Shown: piece by piece, positions 1 to 11,660 of the stretch
Layout: each line of letters begins with the position of its first letter
Numbering within the stretch: position 1 is the stretch's first letter
Origin: Conchocele bisecta
Taxonomy: Eukaryota; Mollusca; Bivalvia; Lucinida; Thyasiridae
Assembly (NCBI GenBank): GCA_029237695.1
Contig: CM055266.1
Coordinates: 7,078,064 to 7,142,063, forward strand
Direction of reading: 5' to 3'
DNA length: 64,000 bases
Translations under genes and position numbers: made by a program
The notes under the pieces: generated by a model
Database searches by the model: none
Told to the model about the DNA's origin: nothing
The model's input: only the letters and a program-made list of their open reading frames with translations

Positions 1-740
1 GACTCCTCCCACAAGTCCTCTACCTTTTCCCCCCATGTTAAATTCCCATAGACAAATCAATTTTTCGTAATAAAATCAATATTTGACCGAATTTCACAAA
101 ATAAAAAGAAGGCTCATTCTTAAATTTTCCTTTAATTTAATATTATCAAAAGAAATCTTGTTTTTTAATTGTTTATATAGCCGTAAAATTTGGGCAGCTT
201 TCGTGAAACAGACAGTAGTGAATATCTTTACAGACCATATAAGAATTTAATTTTTCGCAATAAAATCCACATTTAAATAATGGAATGTCATCAAATAAAT
301 AAATGGGGTGGGAGACTTTTTTGTTATTGATGAGCAATTTAAGTACTTACATTTTAATATGTTTTTAGATTTTTAAAATGTGTGTAATAGCCAACAGTTC
401 GTTGGCAGCAAAACGCGGAGCAGGCATTAGGTTTAAAATAGATGAGAATAGTAAACACGGGTTAAAACATTGTACTGCATGCTTATGTTTTGAAATGTTG
501 GAGATTGCCAAATTTGAATTACTGTCTGTTTCACGAAAGCTGCCTACATTTTACGGCTATATAAACAATTCAAAAACCATTTTTTTTTCTCAATAATATT
601 AAATTAAAGGAAAATTTATGAATGAGCCTTCTTTTTATTTCGTGAAATTTGGTCAAATATTGGTTTTATTACGAAAAATTGATTTCTCTATGGGAATTTA
701 ACATGGGGGGAAAAGATGTAGAGGAGTTGTGGGAGGAGTC
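1..740. mobile_element. Large inverted-repeat (foldback) element
   Basis: The first ~225 bases are the reverse complement of about 517-740. The ends read GACTCCTCCCACAA and its complement, separated by ~290 bp of unique spacer. There is no transposase ORF. This is a non-autonomous foldback/MITE-like element. The window starts exactly at its apparent end, so the target duplication cannot be checked. Confidence 0.75.
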
Positions 741-915
741 AAAAAACGAAAAAAAAAATGGAAATTGACTCCGAAACCTGGCTAGATAGATTGGAAATAA
801 TCCAACTAAGAAAACAAAATTTAAATTTTAAAAATCGGTCCAGTATTTCTGAAATTCAAAAAAAATCCACATGTTAAATCCCCATAGACGAAGATGTCTA
901 TACAGTAGTATATAT

Positions 916-1017
916 CACAGGGCTACTAAAATAATTCCATTGTATTCAATCTGTATAGATAGAGTCTGTTATACTACATGAATTCAAGTGGGTAGGGGAT
1001 ATTCAACATTGCCTGTG
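916..1017 (+). repeat. Dispersed repeat, copy 1
   Basis: About 100 bp starting CACAGGGCTACTAAAATAAT and ending ATTGCCTGTG is found again at 10301-10380, with an internal 20-bp difference. The ends CACAGG/CCTGTG are complementary, so this may be a very short non-autonomous transposon. Confidence 0.6.
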
Positions 1018-1020
1018 GTA

Positions 1021-1213
1021 TATATGGGGATTTAACATGGGGAAATTGTTTTTTCGCAATAAAATCAATATTTGAGCAAATTTCACGAAATAAAAAGAAT
1101 GCTCATTCTTAAATTTTGATAAAATTTAATATTATCGAAAAAAATACTGTTTTTGCATTGTTTATATAGCCGTAAAATTTGGGCAGGTTTCGTGAAACAG
1201 ACAGTAGTCTCGG
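1021..1213 (+). repeat. Solo arm of the 1-740 element
   Basis: This stretch repeats the left arm of the 1-740 inverted repeat in the same orientation (GGGGATTTAACATGGGG start, GTGAAACAGACAGTAGT end). No matching second arm follows, so it is a solo or deleted copy. Confidence 0.65.
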
Positions 1214-1289
1214 TCTTTGTGTTTGGCAGAAAATGTTTCGAGAGCCTGTGACAAGTACCTGCCCAATTCGGATTCCCTTTCATTTTATC

Positions 1290-2435
1290 GCTAAATCTTT
1301 TGCGATAAACAACCGGAAGTTATCAAGTTTAGCGTTTGTTGCCATGAAACAGCGTTGAAACAGTTATCTGTGACTAAAACCTAATTATCATCGTAATACG
1401 AAGGCTGCACGTTGAAGTTGACACTTGCCACTTTAGTTAAACACGTATTGTCACAAATATTCGTAACATGAGCAACAAATTGAACACAAAGCCTTCCAAA
1501 CGAGATCGTCCAAAATCATCAGGTTCAGTTTCCCATTTTCCATTTACCCATAACATCATCTTATGGCCCACTGGCTCTAGTATGGAATAATTGCAATAAT
1601 AATTATACACCTTGCTTCTGAAGGTTGTCGAGGGGTATATAGTTTTCGCCTTTCTGTCCGGTTGTCCGTCCGTAACGTGAAACATTTGGTGTCTGCCAAT
1701 TCTGCGCACCTAATAGCCTATTCAATCCAAATTCCCTGAACATTCAATACACTGCAAAGATGGCAGGTAAAATGTCCTAACGTTCTGACGTCAGTAAATC
1801 ACTAAATGACGTAAACTATGTTATGTATGGATGATACGCCAGTTTTCGGTGTAGTCCAGAGTTTTAAAATATTTTGTAATTTATAGACACGTGTGCAGCC
1901 GCCCGTGCTTACTGCCAGGTGATTAAAATAAGCATGACTTGGCGTACATTAAGTAATTTAAAAATTTCACCAGATCCAGTGTCTGGACTAACTACTGGTA
2001 ATTTTTGCCATTTAGGTCATTTTGTTCCCGAACCTACCATGATTTTTTTGTGTCCGCCATTAATCTGCTCTTTAATATTGTTAAAATCATAAACAATAGA
2101 AAAGTTTCAAGTTTTCCTTCACTGTGCCTCATTCATCTTCGAGATGATCAACAGCCAATGAAAACTCGGGACGAATTAGCAGATTTATTGACACTTTGGG
2201 AACATACCCCGAAAACACCAACCATAAGTCAAGATTCAAGATTGCTGACTCCTGTGTTGCTAAACGCGCTAACACAAATTTTAACTTAACAGCAATCTTA
2301 TTTTGAAGGCAAGAAACATTGAAAAAAATGTTTACCATTGGATTGAACTGACAAGCTAGCTCATATTTTATGTTTTATAAAAACGCTATATTTGGTGAAC
2401 TTGTTAATACCATGAAAACTAGACCCACCATCATA
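1290..2435. other. No gene seen; repeat-derived patches
   Basis: No convincing coding region. 1690-1745 resembles 11150-11222 (AATTCTGCGCACCTAAT, AAATTCCCTGAACATTC). A perfect TGACGTCA octamer lies at 1786-1793. The rest is AT-rich without recognisable structure. Confidence 0.5.
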
Positions 2436-2439
2436 CTGT

Positions 2440-2616
2440 TATTTCGGCTAATTCTGCGCATCGGCTAATGCGCAATTCACATAAACTTTAGCCTAGTGTA
2501 CGTCATAATAACATTTTTGGAATAAACAAGCTGATTAATTGATACACTATGTAGCAAAATTGTATCACATTCCGATAGTTGAAATTGGTAAACCGTTATT
2601 CAGAACATAGTTAAAA
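2440..2616 (+). repeat. Dispersed repeat, inverted relative to 11492-11660
   Basis: The stretch from ATTTCGGCTAATTCTGCGCA through ACATTCCGATAGTT is the reverse complement of 11492-11660 with moderate divergence. It is a repeat family of unknown class. Confidence 0.55.
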
Positions 2617-2658
2617 TGTGCAAAATCCATAGACCCTGCTGATCTAATAGCTGTCTTA

Positions 2659-2968
2659 TTTACTAAGTTAACTGTTCAACTAATAATCTAACCTGTCATG
2701 ATGTCACTGGATAGTTCTACTTCAAGTTTAATACCAATTTTGCCTGGCTGATCCAGTATTATTTTTGTTTACAGCACCAGATGGCATCACCTGCGTGTTA
2801 ATTGCTACGTCACATTTATTCAGATAGTTCTGCACATCTGGTAGTGTAAACAAAAATTGCGAAGAACATACTGCGTCAACGTAGCAAAATTCATATTAAA
2901 GTTAAAGCAATACTTTCTATTGACATCATGGCAGGTTAGATTCTTAGTTGAACTATTAATTTAGTAAA
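2659..2968. mobile_element. Palindromic MITE
   Basis: TTTACTAAGTTAACTGTTCA at 2659 is mirrored by the complement ending at 2968. Inner matches include AACCTGTCATGATGTCA and a TTTTTGTTTACA/TGTAAACAAAAA stem around a ~50-bp loop. It is non-autonomous. Confidence 0.65.
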
Positions 2969-3850
2969 CGTGCAAGATGTGTTTGGCACGTCTTGAAATC
3001 ATGAAAAAACATTTTTTTGCAATTAAAATTTACAAAGCTGTTTCCATGAAGTAAATATGTCGTGTAGACCTATATTTGATCTTTGTCACAAATGTGTTCA
3101 AACATGTTAACACTCGGTTATTACTAACATTAGAGCTACTTCCCAAGTTTTCAGGTAACTTTATTTTGACAGAAATAAAACCAAGAATTTACGTATTGTA
3201 GCTCGAGTGTGGGTGAAAGGACATGACAAATTATGGATGTTCTCCTGTCGTATTATCTAATGTGCAAATAACTTTTATGAACTGGTTTAAATTAAATTTT
3301 CTTTTAAAATCAATATACGGCAGTTGCTTGATCTTCATTATATCCCGGTTCCAATGTAGTTGGCAATTGCAAACAAATTTACTAGGATGCCCCGAATGGG
3401 TGGCCTAAACGTGTACATTAGAATGAATATTTTTATCCTCGGTACAGTGATGTCATTCCCTTGCTCATTGTAGCAATGTCACTGGTGCTGCACTCCGCGC
3501 CAGTGTAAACAGTTTCACGTCGAAATACGCACCAGATTCCTGACAAATTCCCATTCAGCTACATCATGTACGTACTTTCAGAAGATATTGCATAAACACA
3601 TTTTTGTCTAGTAACAGGTTTTGATTTGCTCTGATTTGGAAATAAAAACATGATAATTCCAGCACAAAAAAAAATATTTACACAATTCCCTAACATTTGA
3701 TTGGTCCATTGCAAGTCTCTGTCCAAAATTTATATCTCAGTAAACTCCATGCCGAACTACTTTCCGTAACCGTCAGGCGCAGTTAAAATAATTCTTAAGA
3801 AAACGGAAAATAAACACATTTTCTTAATTAATTTATTTCAAATGCTGGAA
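2969..3850. other. Unique AT-rich stretch, nothing recognised
   Basis: I see no gene, hairpin or repeat shared with the rest of the window. A 61-codon ORF at 3223 lacks supporting features. Confidence 0.4.
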
Positions 3851-4015
3851 TTATAAGGAATGAATGGCCTTTTTGTGGAATTTATCGGGGATATAAACTT
3901 GGAAAAGTCGCGGGAATACTGGACGAGGCCTTCCGGCCTTCGTCCAGTATTCCCGCGACTTTTCCCAGTTTATACCCCGATAAATTCCACAAAAAGGCCA
4001 TTAATTCCTATAATA
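3851..4015. mobile_element. Near-perfect 165-bp palindrome
   Basis: The two arms (CCTTTTTGTGGAATTTATCG and complement) match almost throughout and fold at GGCCTTCCGGCC near 3930. It is a hairpin MITE. A further half copy of the arm lies at 4152-4207. Confidence 0.75.
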
Positions 4016-4023
4016 ACCAATAG

Positions 4024-4207
4024 CATAAAATAAACAATTGGCGATAAAAAATTACAATTTTGGAAAAAAAAAAAAAAATTTTTTTTTTTCGAAAATTGTA
4101 ATTTTTTTTATCGCTTTTGTTTATTTTTATCGCCAATTGCGAAAGTGGCTTTTCCAAGTTTATACCCCGATAAATTCCACAAAAAGGCCATTAATTCCTA
4201 TAATAAT
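4024..4207. repeat. Second hairpin plus half copy of the preceding palindrome
   Basis: AATAAACAATTGGCGATAAA at 4028 is mirrored at about 4110-4139, with a poly-A/poly-T centre. It is followed by a solo right arm of the 3851-4015 palindrome. This suggests the outer hairpin was split or its arm re-duplicated. Confidence 0.55.
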
Positions 4208-4278
4208 TATACATGTACTATGATACTGATAAATTTATTGTTTTATTTTGAGAGTGGGAAATATTACACACGATCATC

Positions 4279-4467
4279 AGAGCTCCAGATAAGGTGCGTA
4301 ATTTGACCAACTTGGGGTGAAATTTTGTTATTTCTTCATCAAAAATGACAAGTTGGGAGTCCTTTAGAATCGTCTCATTGAGACGATTCTAAAGCACTCC
4401 CAACTTGCCATTTTTGATTGAGAAATAAGAAATTTACCTCCTAATTACGCACCTTAACTGGAGCTCT
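4279..4467. mobile_element. Palindromic MITE, GAGCTCCAG family (copy 1)
   Basis: The ends AGAGCTCCAG and CTGGAGCTCT enclose a ~190-bp palindrome whose apex is TTTAGAATCGTCTCA/TGAGACGATTCTAAA. A nearly identical copy is at 38809-38998. The apex module is shared with other MITE families (see findings). Confidence 0.8.
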
Positions 4468-4736
4468 GGTCATATTAAATGCGAACACAATTCACACGAC
4501 TGATTTTTTTGTGTTGTAGTATTCTGCGTTCAAGGTAGTATATTTTATTTGTTTCTTGTTGCTGTTATTTATTGTTTAGTTTTTCTTATTATTATTAAAT
4601 AGACCTGCCGCTTTGACATTTCATCATATTTTACTGTGCTTTTGCTATCTGGGGCTATCATTAACCCATTACATATTAATCAGAATACTCCTTCACAGGC
4701 TTTAATTTGTTAAAAATATTTTATTTTGATCTTTGT

Positions 4737-4790
4737 AATCTCTCAATGAAAGAATATGTTGTGACCACTCATTTGAACCGTCTCGCAACA
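4737..4790 (+). repeat. Half copy of the GAACCGTCTC hairpin family
   Basis: The sequence TCTCAATGAAAGAATATGTT through TTTGAACCGTCTCG is one arm of the hairpin seen whole at 6812-6942. It stops at the apex. Confidence 0.55.
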
Positions 4791-5015
4791 TGTACTTCTG
4801 AGCACCTAAAAATATTTATGATTTTCCGCACACAAAATGGCGTATGTTAATATGAAATGGGTTAAATATATGCTTTTGCTGTAACAAGTCTTCGTGAAAT
4901 TTTTGATTCATTGAATATAATTATCATGATTATTATGCATGTATACTGTAAACAATTGGTTGGTTCAACTTGTCTGTGTTTTATGGGTATTGGAAGCCAT
5001 TGGCCTATCACACCC

Positions 5016-5237
5016 TTAACCCTTACAATGCTGAATTAATTTGTGTCGTCTGCTGAATATTTTTTATTTTCCATTTTTCTCATCAAAAACTTGGTTTGGC
5101 AGCACTCAAGTTAGAATCATTTCCAATGGAAATGATTCTAAAATGCTGCCAACCCATGTTTTTACTGAGAGAAAAGACAAAATATGAATTAACAGCAGAG
5201 GAGTATATTCAGTTCCCACACTGATTCTAAGGGTTAA
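5016..5237. mobile_element. TTAA-flanked palindromic MITE (family A)
   Basis: It begins TTAACCCTTACAATGCTG and ends CTAAGGGTTAA. Inside lie the family hallmarks GTCGTCTGCTG, CATCAAAAAC, and an apex TTAGAATCATTTCC with its complement. TTAA followed by CCCTT ends is typical of piggyBac-class MITEs. The class is inferred, the structure is seen. Confidence 0.75.
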
Positions 5238-5392
5238 ATGGGAAAATGTCATTCATTTATGCCATAAAAATCTCCTACCTGTTAGATGTTCTCTTTGATT
5301 CATTGTAAATGGTGCAATATGGACATGCTTAAAAGTACAAATGTACACTGATTATTAATGCAGAGTTCCAGATAATCTTTGTGTCTAAAGCA

Positions 5393-5718
5393 GGGCTCCA
5401 GATAAGGAATTAGTAATTGAGTATTTTCACTCCATCATTTCTGAAGCAATTGGGTATTTCAAAATTTTAATTGGGTGAAATAAAATCACACTGCTGTTTA
5501 CACATCAACAGACAGCACTTATTTAATAGTTTGCTTCGAAATGAAAGCATGTCTGGGCATATGCTATATTTGTGGTCTGTTTATTGTTTTCTGCAGCATG
5601 ATAAAGGTACCACAAAATTGTTATTGCTTTTTGATACTCGCTACTTCTGATTTCAATTGGGTTTTTGGCAATTTTAATTGGGTATTTAAGCAAATACGCA
5701 GCTTATCTGGAGCTCTGG
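5393..5718 (+). mobile_element. Element with CTCCAGATAAG ends (family E), copy 1
   Basis: It starts GGGCTCCAGATAAGG and ends CTTATCTGGAGCTCT. It is homologous, in reverse orientation, to 5834-6232 but lacks that copy's central hairpin. See the finding on the flipped tandem duplication. Confidence 0.65.
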
Positions 5719-5746
5719 TCTAAAGGAGTATTTTTAAATTGTTGCG

Positions 5747-5832
5747 AGTACATTGTACTCCCAAATCAATACATATTCAGCTAAAATGTATGCATAAAAT
5801 ACACTAATTTGCGCCTATCTGGAAACAACCCA
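5747..5832 (+). repeat. Direct duplicate of 6233-6326
   Basis: AGTACATTGTACTCCC through CTATCTGGAAACAACCCA recurs in the same orientation at 6233-6326. This shows that the family E element plus its flank was duplicated in tandem. Confidence 0.75.
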
Positions 5833-5833
5833 C

Positions 5834-6232
5834 AGTGCTCCAGATAAGCTGCGTATTTACGTAAATACCCAATTAAAATTGCCAAAAAGTCAATTGAAAT
5901 ATTGAAATCAGAAGTAGCGTGTATCAAAAAGCAATACAAAATTTGTGTTACCTTTATCATGCTGCAGAAAACAATAAACAGACCACAAATATAGCATATT
6001 TTTCTTATTTTCCATGAAAACATGTATTGGTATTTCATTAGAATTGTCTCCAAGGAGACAATTCTAATGAAATGCCAATCCATGTTTTCATTTCGAACTT
6101 CAATAATTGCTTTCTGTTGATGTGTAAAAAGTAGTGATTTTATTTTACCCAATTAAAATTTTGAAATACCCAATTGCTTCAGAAATGATGGAGTGACAAT
6201 ACTCAATTACTAATTCCTTATCTGGAGCCCTG
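5834..6232 (-). mobile_element. Family E element, copy 2, inverted, with hairpin
   Basis: It is the reverse complement of 5393-5718 plus a ~95-bp central hairpin (apex CATTAGAATTGTCTCC and complement near 6040-6075). That hairpin is collapsed in copy 1. Confidence 0.7.
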
Positions 6233-6326
6233 AGTACATTGTACTCCCACTTATGAAAATCAATGCATATTCAGCTAAAATGTACGCATAAAATACACCA
6301 ATACACGCCTATCTGGAAACAACCCA
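6233..6326 (+). repeat. Direct duplicate of 5747-5832
   Basis: Same sequence as 5747-5832 with a few substitutions and a small insertion (CTTATGAAAA). Confidence 0.75.
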
Positions 6327-6811
6327 GAATAAAAATAGGCCGTCGGCAGATTGAAGCGGGATGCTAAAAGCAACTATAGCGTATCCCCAGAGATCAGCCT
6401 GCACATCTACACAGTCTGATCAGGGTATATGCTGGTACTCATTCAAACATTAAAAGCATCCTTACTTCGTGCTGTGGATAAGGTGCTTATTGGTGTATTT
6501 GCTTACCGCTCAAATAATTGAATTTTCAACTTTCATTGCTTTCTTTTGCGCATTTATTCCATATTGTTTAGAAAAAAAACATATGTATATATGTGTACTT
6601 ACGATTCAAACATTTAGATTATTCCATACTACAGTTGATTACAATGCCAGTCTCGTATACTTTCCAATTTCCATTGTTTTGTATGACAATTTATCTAAAT
6701 TGCATATATTCAATTGTTGAGATTGACATTAATTGTAGACATATCCCTTTAAGGCCCGGCTACGGATCTTAGATGTACACTGAATAAAGAGGAAGTATTC
6801 TATTTCATTTC

Positions 6812-6942
6812 TTTTCAGCTGAATTTTCTTATTTCTCGTTGAAAGTATATATTGTGACCACCATTTGAACCGTCTCATCGAGACGGTTCAAATGAGTGGT
6901 CACAACATATACTTTCATTGAGAAATAAGAAAAATCAGAAAG
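6812..6942. mobile_element. GAACCGTCTC hairpin MITE (family F)
   Basis: A palindrome with apex TTTGAACCGTCTC/GAGACGGTTCAAA and arms containing TATGTTGTGACCACTCA and GAGAAATAAGAAA. Related copies lie at 43790-44000, 56383-56490 and 59195-59280, with a half copy at 4737. Confidence 0.75.
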
Positions 6943-7172
6943 AAAGTATGTCAAGATGTTCATACAAAGCCCCAAGTAATTGAAATGGACTCTTCCTCGA
7001 TAATTATGAGACTAGTCCATCAATCAACAAAGGGATATTTTTATAAGAAATCTGGGGAAGATCCACATGAGACAGCTATACTTGTTTTGAGCCGACTCAT
7101 CTGGATCTACTTTGTTTGTAAACACTAGGATAGCTGTGTGGAAATGGTTAACGTTTCATCACTACGTACCTG

Positions 7173-7475
7173 TAGCCTATTGCATCAACATTGCAAAGTA
7201 TACTTTAGTAGCAAAGTATACTTTGAGTGAGAAATTTTCAATTTTATGATAAATTTATTAATTTTTATTATACTGAATTTATTACATTATCACAGCCAAT
7301 TTGGCTGTGATAATGTAATACATTCAGTATAATAATTCTGCATACTTTTAATCATGAAATATATGCATTTGTTAGTTCTATATGAAATAATGCATTTCAG
7401 GAAAAATAAATGATTACTCCCTCAAAGTATACTTTGCTAGTAAAGTATACTTTGCAATGTTGGTGAAATCGGCTA
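7173..7475. mobile_element. TAGCC...GGCTA MITE (family B) with CTG target duplication
   Basis: This 303-bp palindromic element has ends TAGCC/GGCTA, repeated AAAGTATACTTT motifs near both ends, and apex ATTATCACAGCC/GGCTGTGATAAT. CTG flanks both sides (7170-7172 and 7476-7478). A 3-bp CWG duplication is a Harbinger-like trait. Confidence 0.8.
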
Positions 7476-8454
7476 CTGACATTGACTAACCATTCAGTGT
7501 TGCACCTAGAGCGAGCCTGGGGGACATTTCCCCACCTCAAAATACCAATGTCTCTCAAATTCAATTAGGCCTAAAAATAGGTCGGTTTCCTGTTAGAGGC
7601 TTAAACAAATACGGTCGGTCGGTCGGTCGGTTGGCTTTTATTTTTTTTTATTTTTGTACTGCGATATTTCTCAGGGTATGGGATCACGTGGTCTATTGGT
7701 TTGTCTAGAATAATGGCGGCGCCAATGAGGTGTCAGGTAAATTGATTTTTCATCAATACGACCGTGGTTTCTTCCTTTTAATGATGACTATGTTCCAGCC
7801 GTTAACATTACGTGTCCGCCAATACTAAATTTAGCAACATTACGTATGTGGTTAGTCTGAGAAATTTGAATTGGACCAAGTTTTACCAACGTTCGATTCC
7901 CTCCGATTCAAACCGCATGCAGTCATATTGATGAAAAATAAAATTCAGAGCTCCATATAAGCTTTGTGTCTAAAGCGTACTGTACCACTGGAAATGGTGT
8001 GTTATGAAGAAAGGACAAGTATAAAGTTATCCCCCAGCAACATTTTTCGGAACCAACATTTTGAAATTTGGAATATAATATGGGGGTAAAAAGATAGTGT
8101 TTGTTGGATAACAAGAAACCCACCTTATTTTAGGCCTTATAATGGGGAAAGGGCCCAAGCCCTGAAATTGTGCCCTTGAATCTGAGAGCTAGGCGCAACA
8201 CTGTCCATTGAATGGGTGTGGCGTAATTTTATATAAGACCTTGATGAAACGGCTTGTGGCAAGCCTGTTCATCTAGATTTATGCACAGGTGAAACAGTCT
8301 GAACTATGACCTCCAACAATAGACTCAACAAATCACATTACCCCAGCCCCTGTTTGCATACAATATAGTTATATGTACAAAAAAAACACAAGAATTTGCC
8401 TACCTACATACCCATGTTTTTAAAGTAGTGTCGGAGTTTTAACAAACATAAAAT
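7476..8454. other. No gene seen
   Basis: It contains a short GGTC/CGGT microsatellite at about 7614-7640 and otherwise unique sequence. The 66-codon ORF on the minus strand at 7923 has no supporting features. Confidence 0.4.
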
Positions 8455-8875
8455 GTGGCTGTGACTGGAGACATGGGGCTTATGGGCTTTGCGACCAGTG
8501 TAGATCCAGATCAACCTGTGCATCTGCACAGTCTGATCAGTATCTGTACATGTTGTCATTCCATCCATGAGCCACCTGGCATGCTTCTAACAAGCAATAT
8601 ATAGAGAATAGTAGGTTCAAGTGCCGTGAATGGGGAAAAATATCTGGCAAGGCTCAGGAAACAGGATGGGCGAGGCTCTACCGAGCACATCCTGTTTCCG
8701 TGCCGCGCCAGATATTGACTGGATATCAAAAATGTTTCACGGCACCGTGTTTCACGGCACATATGCACTGTGTTGACGGGATAAAGATTGCTATCAGGCC
8801 ACAGGAGTGTGCTATTTGATCAGGAGCTACACTGGTCTTAAATCTCATAAACCCCATTTCTCCAGTCACAACCAC
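8455..8875 (-). mobile_element. GTGGCTGTGACTGGA element (family N) split by family L
   Basis: The ends GTGGCTGTGACTGGAG and CTCCAGTCACAACCACA are inverted repeats. Inside are the family hallmarks CAGTGTAGATCCAGATCA and CAGTCTGATCAG. A family L hairpin element (8599-8786) interrupts it. Compare the uninterrupted copies at 31353-31585 and 36084-36325. Confidence 0.7.
8599..8786. mobile_element. GTGCCGTGAATGGG hairpin element (family L), nested
   Basis: It contains GTGCCGTGAATGGG, an ATATCTGG..CCAGATAT stem rich in GC, TTTCACGGCACCGTG and a TGTTGACGGGATAAA end. Larger copies are at 33032-33312 and 39037-39349. It sits inside a family N element, so it inserted later. Confidence 0.65.
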
Positions 8876-8876
8876 A

Positions 8877-9478
8877 TATCGAGGGTTCAGCGCAATACGG
8901 TCGTAACTCACTTTTTGTAAAATGTTCAGGAGAGCCAAAAATATTTCTAAAACTAACAATTATACTCAGTTATGTACCATTTTCACTTATATTCTGTAAT
9001 AACTGACATGAAAAATAAATAACCTTATGAAAAAAAATTCAATGAAATTAAAAAGTTATATTGGGAAATATTTGACTTACAACCATATTGCGCTGAAAAT
9101 AACAACCAAAATGCTGAAATAGTTCAGCACAATATGGTCGTAACTCGGAATAAATTTTTAAAAATGTGTTGTAAAACTTAATATTTTGATTTCAGCTTCA
9201 GCAATTTACTTGCAATGAATGAAAATATCCTTAATGTATTTTCTTTTCTGAGCATACCATGTTATTATCATCAAGGTCATGACCTTGACCTTCAGTGGTC
9301 AGCTGTTTTAGCTCACTAAAGCATGTGTCGTGTACATGTCTGAATTTAAAGTTGTTCACCAATATCAGTATACACAGATGCAACTAGTACTGTTTATTAA
9401 TGCACTGCAGATATACACTTTACATAATTACATTGAAAACAAAGTGAGTTACGACCGTATTGCGCTGAACCCTCGATA
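8877..9478. mobile_element. Inverted-repeat element with TATCGAGGGTTCAGCGCAAT ends
   Basis: TIRs of about 36 bp (TATCGAGGGTTCAGCGCAAT and complement) bound ~600 bp. A second, smaller inverted pair of CAGCRCAATATGGTCGTAA lies at about 9075-9150. It carries a perfect AGGTCATGACCT palindrome near 9275. It has no ORF of note and abuts the family N element on its left. Confidence 0.75.
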
Positions 9479-9479
9479 T

Positions 9480-10300
9480 CATTTAATTGTGGCCTACTCT
9501 GATCTTTTTCATAGAACGCCTATATTCTCGTGAATAGTTACAGGCGTTCTATAATTACAATCGGTCGATGGGCCGAATGGGGTTCGCTGCGGGAAACTTC
9601 GTAAAATGAAAGGGTGCCAATACCAACAAGCTATATGTTAGTTCAATATTGAAACATGCTAACACCTGTAAACATTGATAGGTTATATTAAAATAATAAT
9701 ACGCATGTAATTTGCAAAAAAATAGCTTCCCAATGAAATTTAGTTGAAATAGATTATCCCATATGGAGCCTCATTTAGAACGTCTGGTACATATAGAGTC
9801 AATATTTGAACCTTTTTACTAAACGCCATAGTGTCATGTGTCCAATTTATTGGACACTGGACACTTTTTTTTAATGTAATATACCAACCAATAACAAATT
9901 TACGTTTAAAAAGTCAGCTATTTGTTGTTAAATGCGATTGTATTTTCATTGTGACGTCGTACTATATTTCGTGTCCTGCCATTACACGTACTGGTTCAAG
10001 ACATCGTGAAATTATTGCTGTCTTCATTGTTGATAAGCTCTAAATACGGAAATACAGATACTCATTGTGTACTCGACGATTTGTGAATGCTACAGACGTA
10101 CATTTCTGCAAATTTGCTAAAGTTGAGAGGACAATACGGCGACAGCCATGGCCCAAGACGCATCAATAATTGACCTACATTTTACATAAGTCTACTAGGC
10201 TAGCTGCCAGACACGAAACATTCATTTCAGGTATAAGAATTATTTCTTTATTACTGTTGACCAATATTTGAATCGTGCTGACTTCGACAGCACTTTTAAC
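9480..10300. other. Mostly unique, small hairpin at 9513-9552
   Basis: ATAGAACGCCT and AGGCGTTCTAT form a short stem-loop near 9513-9552. No gene recognised. A tiny ORF at 10148 (ATGGCCCAAGAC) ends after 13 codons. Confidence 0.4.
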
Positions 10301-10380
10301 CACAGGGCTACTAAAATAATTCCATTGTATTCAAGCTAACATGAATTCAAGTGGGTGGGGGATATTCAACATTGCCTGTG
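10301..10380 (+). repeat. Dispersed repeat, copy 2
   Basis: Matches 916-1017 in the same orientation, with an internal deletion. Confidence 0.6.
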
Positions 10381-10654
10381 CATGTGCCGAGTCATTGGTT
10401 TTCGCGACCAATGTTGTTTCCACAATTGTTGTTTAAATAGCTAATTTCTAATTTATGGTGCATCTCGGACTCTGTGTGTTTGTGGCACCTCGATACTTGT
10501 AGATTCACTTTGAATATATGTTTTCAGTCCAACAAGTCAATTCATTATATATTTAGGCTATTATCTGTTATCTATTCACTATTGTCTATATAGGCTTTTA
10601 TCCACTTAAAAAAGACACTACTTTCATTCCCCACCCCCCCCCCCCTTCCAAGAG

Positions 10655-11010
10655 TCAAATGTGTTTAAAAAAACTGTAACAACAGTGATGAAATAAGTAA
10701 AATATTGAGGTGTGCAAATCCAGGTACACTGCATTTGCACAGCGGTGACTTTTCCCCGAAATATCCTGAATATAGGCCGGTGCAGTATTTCTATTAAGTA
10801 AGTGTACCCGGCTTCGCACCGTGTATGTGGCTTTGCACACACCAATATTTTACATGTCTGATTATTCATGTTGTTTTCTTAAGACAAGTGTTTTCAGAAA
10901 GTCACGTGTTTACACGATTTAGAAAACTATAACAACAGTGACCAAACAAGAACAAAAATTGAAGTGCAGTATCAGTATTTGTATTAAGTATTTGTATTGC
11001 AGTAGGTGGG
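10655..11010 (+). repeat. Degenerate ~250-bp tandem duplication
   Basis: AAAACTGTAACAACAGTGA at about 10668 recurs as AAAACTATAACAACAGTGA near 10922. CAGTATTTCTATTAAGTA recurs as CAGTATTTGTATTAAGTA. The left side is bounded by a run of C at 10624-10645. Confidence 0.5.
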
Positions 11011-11491
11011 CTTCCTAAAATTTATTTGTACACAGGGTACCCATGTTTGGTCTGGAGTGGTGATGAGGGACTTCTTTGCTTCATTGGGGTGACCTCACGA
11101 AATATGGGCGGGGGTGGAGACTGTATGTTTGTTGGGATTACAATTGTGTCTGTTAATTCTGCACACCTAATAATAATTTTCGTGAAAATGTCCATATTCC
11201 GTCTAAATTCCCTGAACATTCGAGGCAGTTCTTAGTCGAGATAATCACGGCTAAACAGATGGCTTTTACTATTTCATCTGTCGTCTATTATCTGTATCCG
11301 CCTAGCGGAGACGCAACCAAATTTGATCAAAATATCAGTCCATTTTGTCCTTGAGTTTTGCGAATAATACGGGAATAAAATGATAACCAATGTTGGTATA
11401 TTTGCATGTGTATTATTGGTTTATGAAGCTTTTTTTAACAGATCTGTTGTTGATCTATTCATTTAGTAAGCAGGACCACTAATCATTTTGA

Positions 11492-11660
11492 CCATGTTCT
11501 GAATAACTTTTTACCAAACTATCGGAATGGGATAAAATTGTGACTTAGTATATCGTTAATCAGCTGATTTATTCCAAAATCAACATAATTTATTCTGACG
11601 TAAGCTGGGCAAACATTACGTGAATTGTGCATTAGCCGGTGCGCAGAATTAGCCGAAATG
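11492..11660 (-). repeat. Inverted copy of 2440-2616
   Basis: Reverse complement of the 2440-2616 repeat. It ends in CAGAATTAGCCGAAATGACA. Confidence 0.55.

Noticed and set aside
4038..4223. 61-codon ORF rich in Phe and Lys
   Set aside because: Falls on the poly-A/poly-T centre of a hairpin element.
10148..10190. Short ORF ATGGCCCAAGAC...
   Set aside because: Only 13 codons, no donor before the stop, no repeat or family match.
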